The translations under genes and the position numbers were made by a program. From Mesorhizobium tamadayense (GTDB lineage Bacteria > Pseudomonadota > Alphaproteobacteria > Rhizobiales > Rhizobiaceae), in assembly GCF_003863365.1 (NCBI RefSeq), contig NZ_RQXT01000064.1, positions 1 through 35,381 on the forward strand: 35,381 nt of DNA. The letters run 5' to 3'. Under the pieces are notes generated by a model. The model ran no database searches. It was given only the letters and a program-made list of their open reading frames with translations, and was not told the DNA's origin. Positions 8,204 through 16,639 of the stretch are shown one piece after another (within the stretch, counting starts at the first letter, position 1; each line of letters begins with the position of its first letter).

Positions 8204-8986
8204 ATGCTGACAAACCCAACCCTCGATCAAATGCAGGCCCTCGGGCTCCCTGGCATGGCTACCGCCTGGCGCGAACTGGCCGCAGCTGAACAGAGCAGCG
8301 CCAATGAGTTGAGCCGCGACGAATGGCTCGGCCTGATGCTCGACCGGGAGATCGCCATGCGGGCCGACAAGCGTGTCAGGAACAAGCTCGCCTCGGCCAA
8401 GCTGCGCTTCCCCGAAGCATGCATCGAAGACATCGACTTCGCGCCCGCGCGCGGCCTCGACCGCCGCAACACCATGGCGCTCGCCCAAGGCCATTGGCTC
8501 AAGGCCCAGGAGAATTTGATCCTCACCGGCCAGACCGGAACTGGAAAATCATGGTTGGCCTGCGCCTTCGGACGGCAGGCGGCCCGGCTCGACCATTCCG
8601 TTCTCTATGTGCGCGTACCGCGCATGTTCGAGGATCTGGCGCTCGCCCGCCTCGACGGGCGCTTCCCCCGGCTCATCGAAAAACTTACCCGAGTGCATTT
8701 GCTCATCCTCGACGATTTTGGCTCCCACAGCCTCTCGGACCAGCAACGCTTCCATCTCTTCGAAATCGTCGAGGAGAGATATCGCCGCCGCTCAACCATC
8801 ATCGCCGCTCAGACCACCGTGGATAAATGGCATGACCTGATCAATGACCCCACCGTCGCCGATGCCATTCTCGACAGGATCGTTCACAATGCTCACCGCA
8901 TTGCCCTGCAAGGCGACAGTCTGCGAAAGCAAAAAAACAGGCCCCTCTTGACGGGCGCCGAAAACACCGAAATCAATCAACCCTGA
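8204..8986 (+). CDS. istB: IstB, ATP-binding transposition helper
   Basis: This 260-residue AAA+ protein is the IS21 helper that assembles on target DNA and delivers the IstA-bound ends. Walker A (GQTGTGKSWL) is near residues 108-117 and Walker B (LLILDDFG) near 168-175; both are intact. The ATG at 8204 follows an AAGGAC site 17 bp after the istA stop, as usual in istAB operons. Length is normal for the family. Confidence 0.95.
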   Translation: MLTNPTLDQMQALGLPGMATAWRELAAAEQSSANELSRDEWLGLMLDREIAMRADKRVRNKLASAKLRFPEACIEDIDFAPARGLDRRNTMALAQGHWLKAQENLILTGQTGTGKSWLACAFGRQAARLDHSVLYVRVPRMFEDLALARLDGRFPRLIEKLTRVHLLILDDFGSHSLSDQQRFHLFEIVEERYRRRSTIIAAQTTVDKWHDLINDPTVADAILDRIVHNAHRIALQGDSLRKQKNRPLLTGAENTEINQP

Positions 8987-10408
8987 ACTCAACGAGGCTA
9001 TCGAGAACCAGCGACCCCAGGCTGTCCCGACATTACCGGAACGCCTGTCCCGTCTTTAGCGGAATCGCTGTCCTGAGTTGGCGGAATGCGCAACCTGGCA
9101 CCTGCGAGCAGTTTCGGCAACTGATTTTGTCCCTTCAATCGACGCCAGGATTTGGCGGCGGCCATCACGAGCTTGAAGACCATCAGCCTGGCGGTTTTCG
9201 ACGACAAGGAGCCCTTCGTGCGCACCGTGCGGTGGCGAACGGTGGCAAAGACGCTCTCGATCGGGTTCGACGTTCGCAGATGATCCCAGTGTTCGGCGGG
9301 GAAATCGTAGAACGCCAGCAACGTCTCGCGATCCTTCTTCAGGCAGTCGACCGCCTTGTTGTACTTCGCGCCGTATTTCTCGGCGAACACATCGATCGCC
9401 ATTTCGGCTGCTGAGCGTGTCGGCGCGCCGTAAATCTCGCGCAAATCCGTCTTCATGTTGGCCTGCACCGAGAGCGGCACCTTGTTCAGGACGTTGGCGG
9501 TCTTGTGCACCCAGCAGCGTTGGTGCCTGCTGTCGGGAAAGACCTCATCGAGCGCCTTCCAGAAGCCAAGCGCGCCATCGCCGACGGCAATATCGGGCGC
9601 GATCTTCAGACCACGCCGCTTCACGTCGACCAGCAGCTCGCGCCAGCTTTGCGCACTCTCGCGAATGCCGGTCTGGCAACCGACGAGTTCCTTTTGCCCT
9701 CGGGCGTGGCGCCGATCAGGACCAGCATGCATTCGGCTTGGTCTTCCATCCGCGCCTGCAGGTAGACCCCGTCCGCCCACACATAGACATAGCGGCGCGC
9801 TGAAAGATCGCGCTTTTGCCAACGCTCGTAATCGGCGTTTCACTCCGCCGTCAGCCGCGTGATCACCGAGGGTGAAAGGTTCGGCGCGTCCTTGCCCACA
9901 AGCGCGCTCAGCGCTTCCTGAAAATCGCCCGTCGAAACACCGCGCAGGTAGAGAACGGGAAGCAGCGCATCCAGGCTTCGCGTCCGACGCGCCCATTTCG
10001 GCCGGATCGATGAGGCGAACCGGACCCGATCAACCTTGCCATTCGCGCCGCGATCGCGGATCTTCACCCGGCTGACTGGCACCGGACCGATGCCCGTCTG
10101 GATGCTCCGCTCCGGGCCGTGACCATGGCGCACAATCCGGTGACGGCCATCGGCAAGCTTGAGATCCCGCATCTCGGCAAGAAACGTCTCGGCCTCGATC
10201 TCGATCGCCTGCGCCAGCAATTTGCGCGCCCCGCTGCGAAGCACATCCGTCAGTGGATCATCAATTTCGTCGGGCTGACGAAGGCTAACAATGTTGATAG
10301 TCTCATTCATGGCGTATCGCTCTCCTTGAGAGGTTCTGGCAGGCTTCATCACCCGCCTCGATACGCCGCTCTCCTCAAACCGACATCACCCAGTTTCCGC
10401 CATAGCTC

Positions 10409-10783
10409 GTCGGTGAGCTGCCTGGGCTTATCGGCCAGATCCACGTCGCATTGAAAAGCACTGCTGGTGGTGCCACACCAGAAAAGTCGGAACCTCTCAA
10501 CCCTGCCGTACCGATCAGAAAATCGGTTACACCCGATTACATCGTCAGCCTTGAGGACGGTAAGAAATTCAAGTCGCTCAAGCGTCACCTGGCTACCCAC
10601 TATGGCCTTACGCCCGAGGAATATCGCGCGAAATGGGGGCTGCCGGCGGACTATCCCATGGTGGCGCCGAACTACGCTGCGGCGCGCTCAGCATTGGCCA
10701 AGACCATGGGGCTGGGCCGCAAGCCGAAGGAACCGGGTGCGCCGGCACCTGCCAAGCGTGCCCGCAAGAAAGCCGCAGCCTGA
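10409..10783 (+). pseudogene. MucR/Ros-family regulator, 5' truncated by IS256
   Basis: MucR/Ros proteins are zinc-finger-like repressors controlling exopolysaccharide and symbiosis genes in rhizobia. The preserved part begins directly at the IS256 end (VGELPGLIGQIHVAL) and runs through KSVTPDYIVSLEDGKKFKSL and the conserved EEYRAKWGLPADYPMVAPNY to a Lys/Ala/Pro-rich tail. The first 30 or so residues are missing. The finger position normally read as C-L-E-D is S-L-E-D, so both metal-binding cysteines of Ros are absent. A TTG at 10451 could restart translation of a 110-residue C-terminal DNA-binding domain. Confidence 0.85.
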
Positions 10784-10962
10784 CCGCACTTTTTCAGGAT
10801 CGACTAAGCGGATGCGGCATCATTTCGCAGTCGCGACATGAAATTTGTGCATTGCAATATCTGCTGCTATCGGTATGACCATGTTGTCGGCCATCTACTC
10901 CTCTCAGATGTGTTGCCGACGCTGAATGGGGCGCATCTCCTCCCGCGTCTCATTCGAAATAG

Positions 10963-11002
10963 AGCCCGCTGCCACCTCCTCCCGGTAGCGGGCTTTTTCT
11001 TT
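10963..11002 (+). terminator. Rho-independent terminator
   Basis: AGCCCGCT (10963-10970) pairs with AGCGGGCT (10987-10994), extended by a few more pairs, and is followed by TTTTTCTTT. It lies about 180 bp after the mucR remnant; between the two I see no gene. Confidence 0.75.
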
Positions 11003-11073
11003 GTCTGCGGCGCGTTTGGCTCTAGGCCTTTGTACCGCGGCACCGCCTGTCGCGATCTTTCGCGCGATCTGAG

Positions 11074-11418
11074 ATGATCGAACAATATCTCCCGCAGGAT
11101 CGCGGCACCGTCGTGCTTCACTGGTTCACTGGAAGCAAAAGCGAGGCTCGACGTGCGGCGACGCTCGGCTGCTATTTCTCCGTCAATGCCGAGATGACCC
11201 GTTCGGATCGCGGCCGCTCTCTCGTCAGCGACTTGCCCATCGATCGGATACTGACGGAGACAGACGGCCCTTTCACTCAGGTTGACGGTCGTCCCAGCGA
11301 GCCCGCTGACGTGGAAACCACGGTCGCCGCGATCGCCGACGTCCGGAAGGGTCCCGGTCGATACCGTCACGATAGTGGTAAGATCGAACCTTCGTTCTCT
11401 ACTGGGATGAGGCCCTAA
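11074..11418 (+). pseudogene. TatD-family (QatD-like) nuclease C-terminal remnant
   Basis: The translation matches the C-terminal third of TatD metal-dependent DNases: VLHWFTGSKSEARRAATLG, then GCYFSVNAEM, then the ILTETDGPF motif whose Asp binds metal. The GCYFS-N-M and TDGPF-V-GRPSEP wording is closest to what I recall of QatD, the TatD component of the Qat anti-phage system. The N-terminal metal-binding half (HxH) is missing and the last 25 residues look unrelated. No qatA, qatB or qatC is visible nearby. Confidence 0.6.
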
Positions 11419-11439
11419 AGGGGCTAGATAAATTGTAAT

Positions 11440-11476
11440 CTTCGTGCTACATAATCGGCCAATCTGTAGTGCGAAG
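11440..11476 (+). promoter_or_regulatory. Inverted repeat in front of hipB, probable operator
   Basis: CTTCGTGCTACA (11440-11451) and TGTAGTGCGAAG (11465-11476) form an inverted repeat with 10 of 12 arm positions matching. A -10-like TACATAAT overlaps the left arm. It ends 8 bp before the hipB ATG, so binding by HipB would shut off the operon. Confidence 0.6.
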
Positions 11477-11484
11477 GTGTCTTA

Positions 11485-11820
11485 ATGCCCACTCCACACA
11501 ACCCTCCTGCTGCGGTGCGGCGCGCGCTGCGCAAGCTTGGGGCGGACATCCATGATGCCCGTCGACGCCGACGGCTGCCGATGGCGGTCGTAGCCGAGCG
11601 CGCCTTCACGTCTCGCTCGACGCTGCAAAGGGTCGAAGCCGGGGACACCAACGTCAGCGTCGGTATTTACGCCGGCGTTCTGCAGGCGCTCGGCCTCCTC
11701 GACGGCCTGAGCCAGGTCGCCGACATCAGCAACGACAGCGTCGGTCAGGCGCTCGCCAGTGCGGACCTGCCCAAGCATGTGCACCTCAAGCGGCCAACCG
11801 GATCGTCCCGCGGTGGCTGA
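11485..11820 (+). CDS. HipB-type antitoxin, XRE-family regulator
   Basis: This 111-residue protein has an XRE/Cro helix-turn-helix at about residues 12-70 (LRKLGADIHDARRRRRLPM, then AFTSRSTLQRVEAGDTNVSVGIYAGVLQALGL). Such proteins bind HipA kinases and repress the operon. AAGGTG precedes the ATG, and an inverted repeat covers the promoter. Its last 8 bases overlap the hipA start. The C-terminus (PKHVHLKRPTGSSRGG) is basic and may contact the kinase or DNA. It is the first gene of a tight three-gene operon. Confidence 0.88.
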   Translation: MPTPHNPPAAVRRALRKLGADIHDARRRRRLPMAVVAERAFTSRSTLQRVEAGDTNVSVGIYAGVLQALGLLDGLSQVADISNDSVGQALASADLPKHVHLKRPTGSSRGG

Positions 11821-13060
11821 CTTCGAGGTCCATATCGATTTGGGCAGCCGCACACGACCGATAGGACTGTCGAGGAGCAATCGCGTCCGGGGCACCGAGA
11901 CCATCCTCTTCGAGTATGACGGCGCATGGCTTGAGGATCCGGACCGCTTCTCGCTGGAGCCAGCTCTTGCTCTGACCCGCGGAGCCTTCGCCCCTCCTGC
12001 CGGTCTTGCGACTTTCGGCTCCATCGGCGACTCAGCGCCGGATACCTGGGGCCGGCGCCTCATGCAGCGCGCCGAACGCCGTCTCGCCGACCGAGAAGGC
12101 CGCGCGGTTCGCACGCTTGTAGAAAGCGACTACCTGCTCAGCGTCGCCGACGAGACGCGGCTTGGCGCGCTCCGCTTCCGCTGGGTCGGCGAAGAGATTT
12201 TCCAAGCGCCGATCCGCACGGGCGTTCCTGCTTTAATCGAACTTGGCCGGTTGCTCCAGATTGCCGAACGTATCCTCCGGGACGAGGAAACGGATGAAGA
12301 TTTGCAGCTCATCTTTGCCCCAGGCTCCTCCCTTGGCGGTGCCCGACCGAAGGCGTCGGTCATCGACCAACATGGTCACCTCTCCATAGCGAAATTCCCG
12401 AAGGAGACCGACGACTACAGTATGGAGACCTGGGAAGAGATCGCGCTGCGGCTAGCCGGCCAGGCAGGTATTGCCACGCCTCAACACGAGCTGATCGAGG
12501 TCGCCGGCAAGCCCGTCATGTTGTCGCGACGCTTCGATCGTAACGGTGCGATCCGCATCCCATTCCTGTCGGCGATGGCGATGACGGGCGCCAAGGACGG
12601 CGAGCGCGGCAGCTATCCGGAGATCGTCGATGCCCTTGCTCAACACGGCGCTCAGGGAAAGGCGGACGCACACGCCCTCTATCGGCGGGTCGTCTACAAT
12701 GTGCTGATTTCCAATGTCGACGACCACCTCCGCAACCACGGTTTCCTGTGGCTGGGAAAGGCGGGGTGGTCTCTCTCGCCAGCATATGACCTCAATCCCG
12801 TTCCGACCGATCTCAAGGCCCGGGTGCTGACGACGAACATCGATCTCGATGAGGGGACCTGTTCACTCGATCTGCTTGAAGCCGCGTCGATATTTTTCGC
12901 GCTCACCCTGCCGCAGGCCCGCGCGATTATCAAAGAGGTCGCGACCGTGACCGCGACCTGGCGCGATACAGCCAAGGCGGTCGGCGCTCGATCGGCAGAG
13001 ATCAGCCGCATAGCCAGCGCTTTCGAGCATGAGGATCTCAGGCGGGCGCTGGCGCTATGA
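11813..13060 (+). CDS. HipA-type serine/threonine kinase toxin
   Basis: HipA kinases phosphorylate translation components (GltX in E. coli) and cause growth arrest. From the GTG at 11813, which overlaps hipB by 8 nt, the protein has 415 residues. Visible motifs: N-terminal barrel region (1-110, with the FGSIGDSAPDTWGRRL segment), glycine loop GSSLGGARPKA (171-181), the Lys of LSIAKFP, catalytic loop NVDDHLRNHGF (301-311) and metal-binding Asp326 in LSPAYDLNP. All kinase residues are present. The stop overlaps the next gene by ATGA, so the third gene is translationally coupled. Alternative starts exist upstream in hipB, but the overlapping GTG fits operon structure best. Confidence 0.92.
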   Translation: MADFEVHIDLGSRTRPIGLSRSNRVRGTETILFEYDGAWLEDPDRFSLEPALALTRGAFAPPAGLATFGSIGDSAPDTWGRRLMQRAERRLADREGRAVRTLVESDYLLSVADETRLGALRFRWVGEEIFQAPIRTGVPALIELGRLLQIAERILRDEETDEDLQLIFAPGSSLGGARPKASVIDQHGHLSIAKFPKETDDYSMETWEEIALRLAGQAGIATPQHELIEVAGKPVMLSRRFDRNGAIRIPFLSAMAMTGAKDGERGSYPEIVDALAQHGAQGKADAHALYRRVVYNVLISNVDDHLRNHGFLWLGKAGWSLSPAYDLNPVPTDLKARVLTTNIDLDEGTCSLDLLEAASIFFALTLPQARAIIKEVATVTATWRDTAKAVGARSAEISRIASAFEHEDLRRALAL

Positions 13061-14181
13061 CGAGGACCTTCCTCCACAGTTTCGATCCGCCAGCATTCAG
13101 CCCTGTCACGGGCGCGACCGTCGACCTCGACGTCTCGGAGATTGAGGACGCCGGGATTCGCGAAGTGTTGCAGACGCCAGGGGCTGCATATGGCGCGTGG
13201 TCCATCCTGGATGCGCTGTTGACGCCAACCGGCGCGGGTACGCCCTTCATCTTCCGGGAACCACTTGGACAAGCGCGCGAGGTGAAGGTCGCGCTATCTG
13301 GCTTGTTCGGCCGCTTCGTTGCCCGCGCCTATCTGGAACGCTACTTCAACCTTTCGATCTTCGCGCATCTCGGCAGCCGCATCATCGACCTCGATCGCCG
13401 CCGGCAGGTCAAAGTCACGCGCTTGTCCCGCGGCGATCTGCCCGACTGGATCGCCTGCGCATCCGACCTGTCCTCCTTGACCGTGGCCGAAGCAAAGGGT
13501 TGCCATGATAATGGCGGCCCGGCCAAAGCATTGAACCGCGCCTGGGCTCAGGCCGGGCGGATAGATATCACCGCCGGAGGCCGCAAGGCCACAGTGAAGC
13601 GCATTGCCATCGCGACCCGCTGGGGGATGGCGGCGCCAAATCCGACGGACGCCCACCTCTCAGTCCGCGATCCGATCGATGAAGGCGAGCCAATCCAGCC
13701 GGAGGAGAAAGACGCGCTCTTCATCGGGCTTCTCCGCCTCCATATCGCCAATCTCATCAAGTCGCTCGGGCACGCTGAGCTAGCCAGTGCGCTTCGCGGC
13801 CTCACCCACGTGCCCTTCGCGCGAAGACTCCAAGGGGATCTCCAACGCGCCCGAGCGCTGCTGGATGCCACGTTGGTGAGAGAGGTGGAAAAGGCCACGG
13901 CCATGGGCGGACTGATCGGAGGGATCGTCACCCGTGCCGGACCTGTCGCTGACACCGACGTTGCGCCCGCCGATCAGGAGGCGCTCGCTCGCCTCAATCT
14001 CCGGCCGGTCTTCGTCGGTATCGAGCGCGATCTCATCCGTGCCGCTATCGACGCGGAGCTGCAAACCGTTCGCATCCGCCTGACGCAGATAATGGGTCCG
14101 GATGATTTTGCTCGGCCGGATCGCGCCGGCGGCTGGATCATCCCGATCGGTGAGGAGCGACGCATCAGAGGGGGCACCTGA
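13057..14181 (+). CDS. HipBA-linked protein with PD-(D/E)XK nuclease signature
   Basis: I do not recognise a named family for this 374-residue protein. Residues 80-150 have the order of a PD-(D/E)XK nuclease core: a helix with GLFGRFVARAYLERYF, a strand SIFAHLG, then LPDW (Asp130) and a strand ending SLTVAEAKG (Glu145, Lys147), followed by a helix. That gives PD-x14-ExK. The N-terminal 70 residues and the C-terminal 200, mostly helical and charged, match nothing I know. It starts with ATGA overlap on hipA, so it belongs to the same operon and is probably made in fixed ratio. It may be a third component: an added DNA-targeting toxin or a defence effector gated by HipBA. The nuclease call is inferred from motif spacing only. 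Confidence 0.8.
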   Translation: MTRTFLHSFDPPAFSPVTGATVDLDVSEIEDAGIREVLQTPGAAYGAWSILDALLTPTGAGTPFIFREPLGQAREVKVALSGLFGRFVARAYLERYFNLSIFAHLGSRIIDLDRRRQVKVTRLSRGDLPDWIACASDLSSLTVAEAKGCHDNGGPAKALNRAWAQAGRIDITAGGRKATVKRIAIATRWGMAAPNPTDAHLSVRDPIDEGEPIQPEEKDALFIGLLRLHIANLIKSLGHAELASALRGLTHVPFARRLQGDLQRARALLDATLVREVEKATAMGGLIGGIVTRAGPVADTDVAPADQEALARLNLRPVFVGIERDLIRAAIDAELQTVRIRLTQIMGPDDFARPDRAGGWIIPIGEERRIRGGT

Positions 14182-14207
14182 TCCGGTGACCGCCGAACAT
14201 AAGCATC

Positions 14208-14408
14208 ATGGGGAAACGGCCGGCGACACGAGACACGGCACGATTACGGGGCAGAAAGATGGGAACGCAGGAGACCGATCTCTCGAATGAGGCAGCGGCG
14301 CTCATCGAGCAGGTGACGCTCGACCAGGTCAGGACGGCGGCGAAGAAGCTGCTTTCGGTCGAGCCCGCCATTATGGGCGTGGGCCCGCGGCTTGCCAGTG
14401 TCCCGTGA
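14208..14408 (+). pseudogene. Possible M16-type peptidase C-terminal scrap
   Basis: Residues VTLDQVRTAAKKLLSVEP resemble the end of M16 zinc peptidases (VTLDxVxxxAKxLL, then a VGP). Nothing else of such a gene is here. The remaining sequence to 14576 has no gene. Weak call. Confidence 0.25.
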
Positions 14409-14576
14409 CGAATAATCTCGCGCTCTACAATAGTTGCTGAAGGACTCCGCCGACCTGTGGCTGATCCGACGTGGTGAACGCCTTGATTTTCTGCCTACTC
14501 GCCCTCGCAGACCAGGTTCTCGCCCGGCGGTTCGATCGCGGAGCCGGAGAACGCCGACGTCCCAAGAAAGCATTGT

Positions 14577-14607
14577 AACTTCCGCGTATATGAAATACGC
14601 GAAAGTT
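14577..14607 (+). promoter_or_regulatory. Palindromic operator 1 of the AbiEi-HipA gene
   Basis: AACTTCCGCGTAT and ATACGCGAAAGTT form an inverted repeat around ATGAA, with 12 of 13 arm positions matching. It shares the GTAT-n5-ATAC core and the CTTTC/GAAAG flanks with operator 2; the centres are 63 bp apart. Confidence 0.75.
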
Positions 14608-14641
14608 AGAATCTATTGAATTTTGAGCGGACCCCTGCTAG

Positions 14642-14668
14642 CTTTCCCGTATCTCAAATACGGGAAAG
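14642..14668 (+). promoter_or_regulatory. Palindromic operator 2 of the AbiEi-HipA gene
   Basis: CTTTCCCGTAT (14642-14652) and ATACGGGAAAG (14658-14668) are a perfect 11-bp inverted repeat around CTCAA. It ends 8 bp before the ATG at 14677, so it overlaps the likely transcription or translation start. A possible -35 TTGAAT lies near 14616. Confidence 0.85.
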
Positions 14669-14676
14669 TTAGAAGA

Positions 14677-16518
14677 ATGGCCCTTCACCTCGTCGGGGAA
14701 AACATCGATAAAACCCGCAGCCACTATCAGGCTGAAACGGGCAAGCTCGTCCAGCTAATGCGCGGCATCTATGTCGATGCCCGGGAGGATATCGAGGCCA
14801 CGATACTCAAGCACGCCGTCCGCATCGCCAAATACCTGTATCCCAACGCTTACCTCTCGGCGGCGAGCGCTGTCCTTCTCCGTCCGACCCGCGACGGCCG
14901 CCTGTTCCTGAGCGGGCGACGAATACAGCGCACGCGCTTGCGCTCGCTGGAAATCATTCAGAACGCAGCTCCCGACCACCCATCAGTCGCTCAAGCGATT
15001 GTCGATGATGGCATGGGAGAATTCCGGATCGACGTCTCCTCGATGCGCCAGCGCTTCCTCGAAGCTTTCCGCCTGCGCAGCGAACACGCGGCATCCATCG
15101 ACGAGAGAATGCGCGAGGCAATCGCGAACCGCCTCATAGAAGAATACGGCAGCGCCCAAGGCGCTGCCGACGCGACATGGGCGCTTGCCCGCGCAAACCA
15201 GTGGTATCGCGAAGGCGAGCACGCCGAGCGCTTCCTCCTCCGCCGTCCACTGACGGCGGAGCCCGCGCGCAATGAAGCCGCGCTCGATCTGATAGTAGCG
15301 TGGCACGGCGCTCCACTCGGCAATCTCACACATGATGGTTTTGAGTGGCGCTGGAATCCAGACGATCAGGATGGCCCGCCGCTTGTTCGCCAGACCACGC
15401 CGGGCAAGCTGCCTCCGTTCATCCTGTCGCTGCTGCCTGAAGGCTGGCTTGAATCAGTGTTGAACGACCGCGACGAGCGCGCGATGCTGCGCTCGGGTAA
15501 ACGCTACATGTCGAACATCACCATCGTCGAGCATGCGAGCGATCTCCCCGCCCTGCCGCCCGACATCCTGCTAACCCGGCTCAATGGATTTACCAGGAAC
15601 TCTGTCTTCACTGGCCAGTATGCAGGGCCGGGTCGCGGCGATTTAGAGCAGAGCTTCGAGCGTAATCTGGCGCAGATTTTCGAGCGTAGCGATACGCCCC
15701 GTTTATCGGGCGTTCAGATCAAAGCGCCGATGTTCCTGAATACCGACGGTACTCTCTCCCCCAGTACCGGCAAACCGTTCACGCATATCCTCAAGCCCGC
15801 CGGTACAGGTGGATTTGAGGCCCTGCCAGTAATCGAATGGCAGTCGCTCGCTTTGGGCAGCGCGGCCGGTTTCAAGACGCCCGCGACAGCGCTCGTCACC
15901 ATGCCTGACGGCATGCCTCCGGCGCTCCTCGTCGAGCGGTTCGACATCAGAACGAACCTTGATGACAAGCATCTTTTGGCGCTTGAGGATTTTTGCTCAG
16001 TGCTTGGTGTGCCCACGGAAGCAAAATACGACGGCACAATGGAGCGAATCGCGCGGGCACTAAGACCGCTATCGACCTCCCCGGAAGACGACGTCCTGCT
16101 TGTCCTCAAGCGATCATTATTCGCCTGGCTGATCGCCGATGGCGACATGCACCTGAAGAACATGGCACTGCTGAAAATCGCAGAGCCGGGCAACGCGCAG
16201 TTCAGCTCAGTCCGCATGGCTCCGCTCTACGACGCGGTCACGACTCGCGTGTTTCCACATCTCGAAAAAGACCGGATGGCCCTCAAGCTGAACGGCAAAG
16301 ACGATCGTTTGCGGCGCGCCGACTTCAAGGCTTTCGCGAGCACGGCTGGCCTCAAGGCAGCCGATGCGGATACCAGCATTGACGATCTCGTTGCAGCCCT
16401 CTCACGCGCTCTCAACCACCTCGAATTGCCGCCGCCTCTATCAGACGGCTCTCAAGGCGCGAAGATGGCGGAGCAAATGCGCGCAATTGTCCACGGACGC
16501 ATCGAAGGGTTTGCATAG
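14677..16518 (+). CDS. AbiEi-like/HipA fusion, autoregulated kinase toxin candidate
   Basis: This 613-residue protein joins two parts. Residues 1-140 resemble AbiEi-type antitoxin regulators: a winged-helix start with KLVQLMRGIYVD, then YPNAYLSAASAVLLRPT and RLFLSGRR. Residues 200-610 are a HipA kinase: LPPFILSLLPEGWLE (HipA N-terminal domain, about 245-260), SGVQIKAP (344-351), THILKP, the catalytic loop ADGDMHLKNMALL (487-499, Asp490 and Asn495) and Asp519 in APLYDA. The ATG at 14677 is chosen because upstream in-frame codons run through the operators. With no separate antitoxin gene nearby, the N-terminal domain may act as built-in repressor and antitoxin. No partner gene follows. Confidence 0.85.
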   Translation: MALHLVGENIDKTRSHYQAETGKLVQLMRGIYVDAREDIEATILKHAVRIAKYLYPNAYLSAASAVLLRPTRDGRLFLSGRRIQRTRLRSLEIIQNAAPDHPSVAQAIVDDGMGEFRIDVSSMRQRFLEAFRLRSEHAASIDERMREAIANRLIEEYGSAQGAADATWALARANQWYREGEHAERFLLRRPLTAEPARNEAALDLIVAWHGAPLGNLTHDGFEWRWNPDDQDGPPLVRQTTPGKLPPFILSLLPEGWLESVLNDRDERAMLRSGKRYMSNITIVEHASDLPALPPDILLTRLNGFTRNSVFTGQYAGPGRGDLEQSFERNLAQIFERSDTPRLSGVQIKAPMFLNTDGTLSPSTGKPFTHILKPAGTGGFEALPVIEWQSLALGSAAGFKTPATALVTMPDGMPPALLVERFDIRTNLDDKHLLALEDFCSVLGVPTEAKYDGTMERIARALRPLSTSPEDDVLLVLKRSLFAWLIADGDMHLKNMALLKIAEPGNAQFSSVRMAPLYDAVTTRVFPHLEKDRMALKLNGKDDRLRRADFKAFASTAGLKAADADTSIDDLVAALSRALNHLELPPPLSDGSQGAKMAEQMRAIVHGRIEGFA

Positions 16519-16639
16519 ATGATCCGATACGCCGGTTTCCGCTCTCAGACCCAAACACCTTATTGGCTGAACCGCCTAGCTATATAGCGTTCGAGCTTGA
16601 GCTTGCGCCTTTCCCAATCCGGCCTCACATCCGCGTGCA

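Larger units (their letters stand above)
6471..9092 (+). mobile_element. Complete IS21-family insertion sequence
   Basis: The ends are TGCGCGTTCCGG (6471) and, inverted, TGCGCATTCCGC (9092). Behind them lie 23-bp tandem repeats of the type TTCCGGTAATTCCCGGACAG: four at the left end (6477-6568) and three inverted at the right end (9019-9086), the usual IS21 transposase binding arrays. The element is 2,622 bp, carries istA and istB, and is flanked by the 7-bp repeat ACCTGGC. Its istA has a frameshift, so it may need help in trans. Confidence 0.92.
6414..10310 (-). pseudogene. IS256-family transposase, multiply broken
   Basis: The gene starts at ATG 10310 with AAGGAG upstream (MNETINIVSLRQPDEIDDPL) and is a mutator-type DDE transposase; KIAPDIAVGDGALGFW and HQRCWVHKTANVLNK are typical. 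It is broken three times. A TGA at 9840-9842 replaces the Trp expected in LTAEWxADYERW. One A is missing near 9697 (ATPEGK to KELVG). The IS21 element interrupts it after KLLAGA, and the last residues (RFQDGIEVIEMKPQSAA) lie beyond the insertion at 6414-6470. Confidence 0.88.
6382..10408 (-). mobile_element. IS256-family element split by an IS21-family insertion
   Basis: The ends are imperfect inverted repeats: GAGCTATGACGGATTTTGGG at 6382 on the plus strand and GAGCTATGGCGGAAACTGGG read inward from 10408 on the minus strand. Inside is one transposase gene (minus) interrupted by the IS21-family element at 6471-9092. I find no 8-9 bp target duplication around the outer ends, so one flank has probably been rearranged. 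The element cuts a mucR/ros gene on its right side. Confidence 0.85.
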
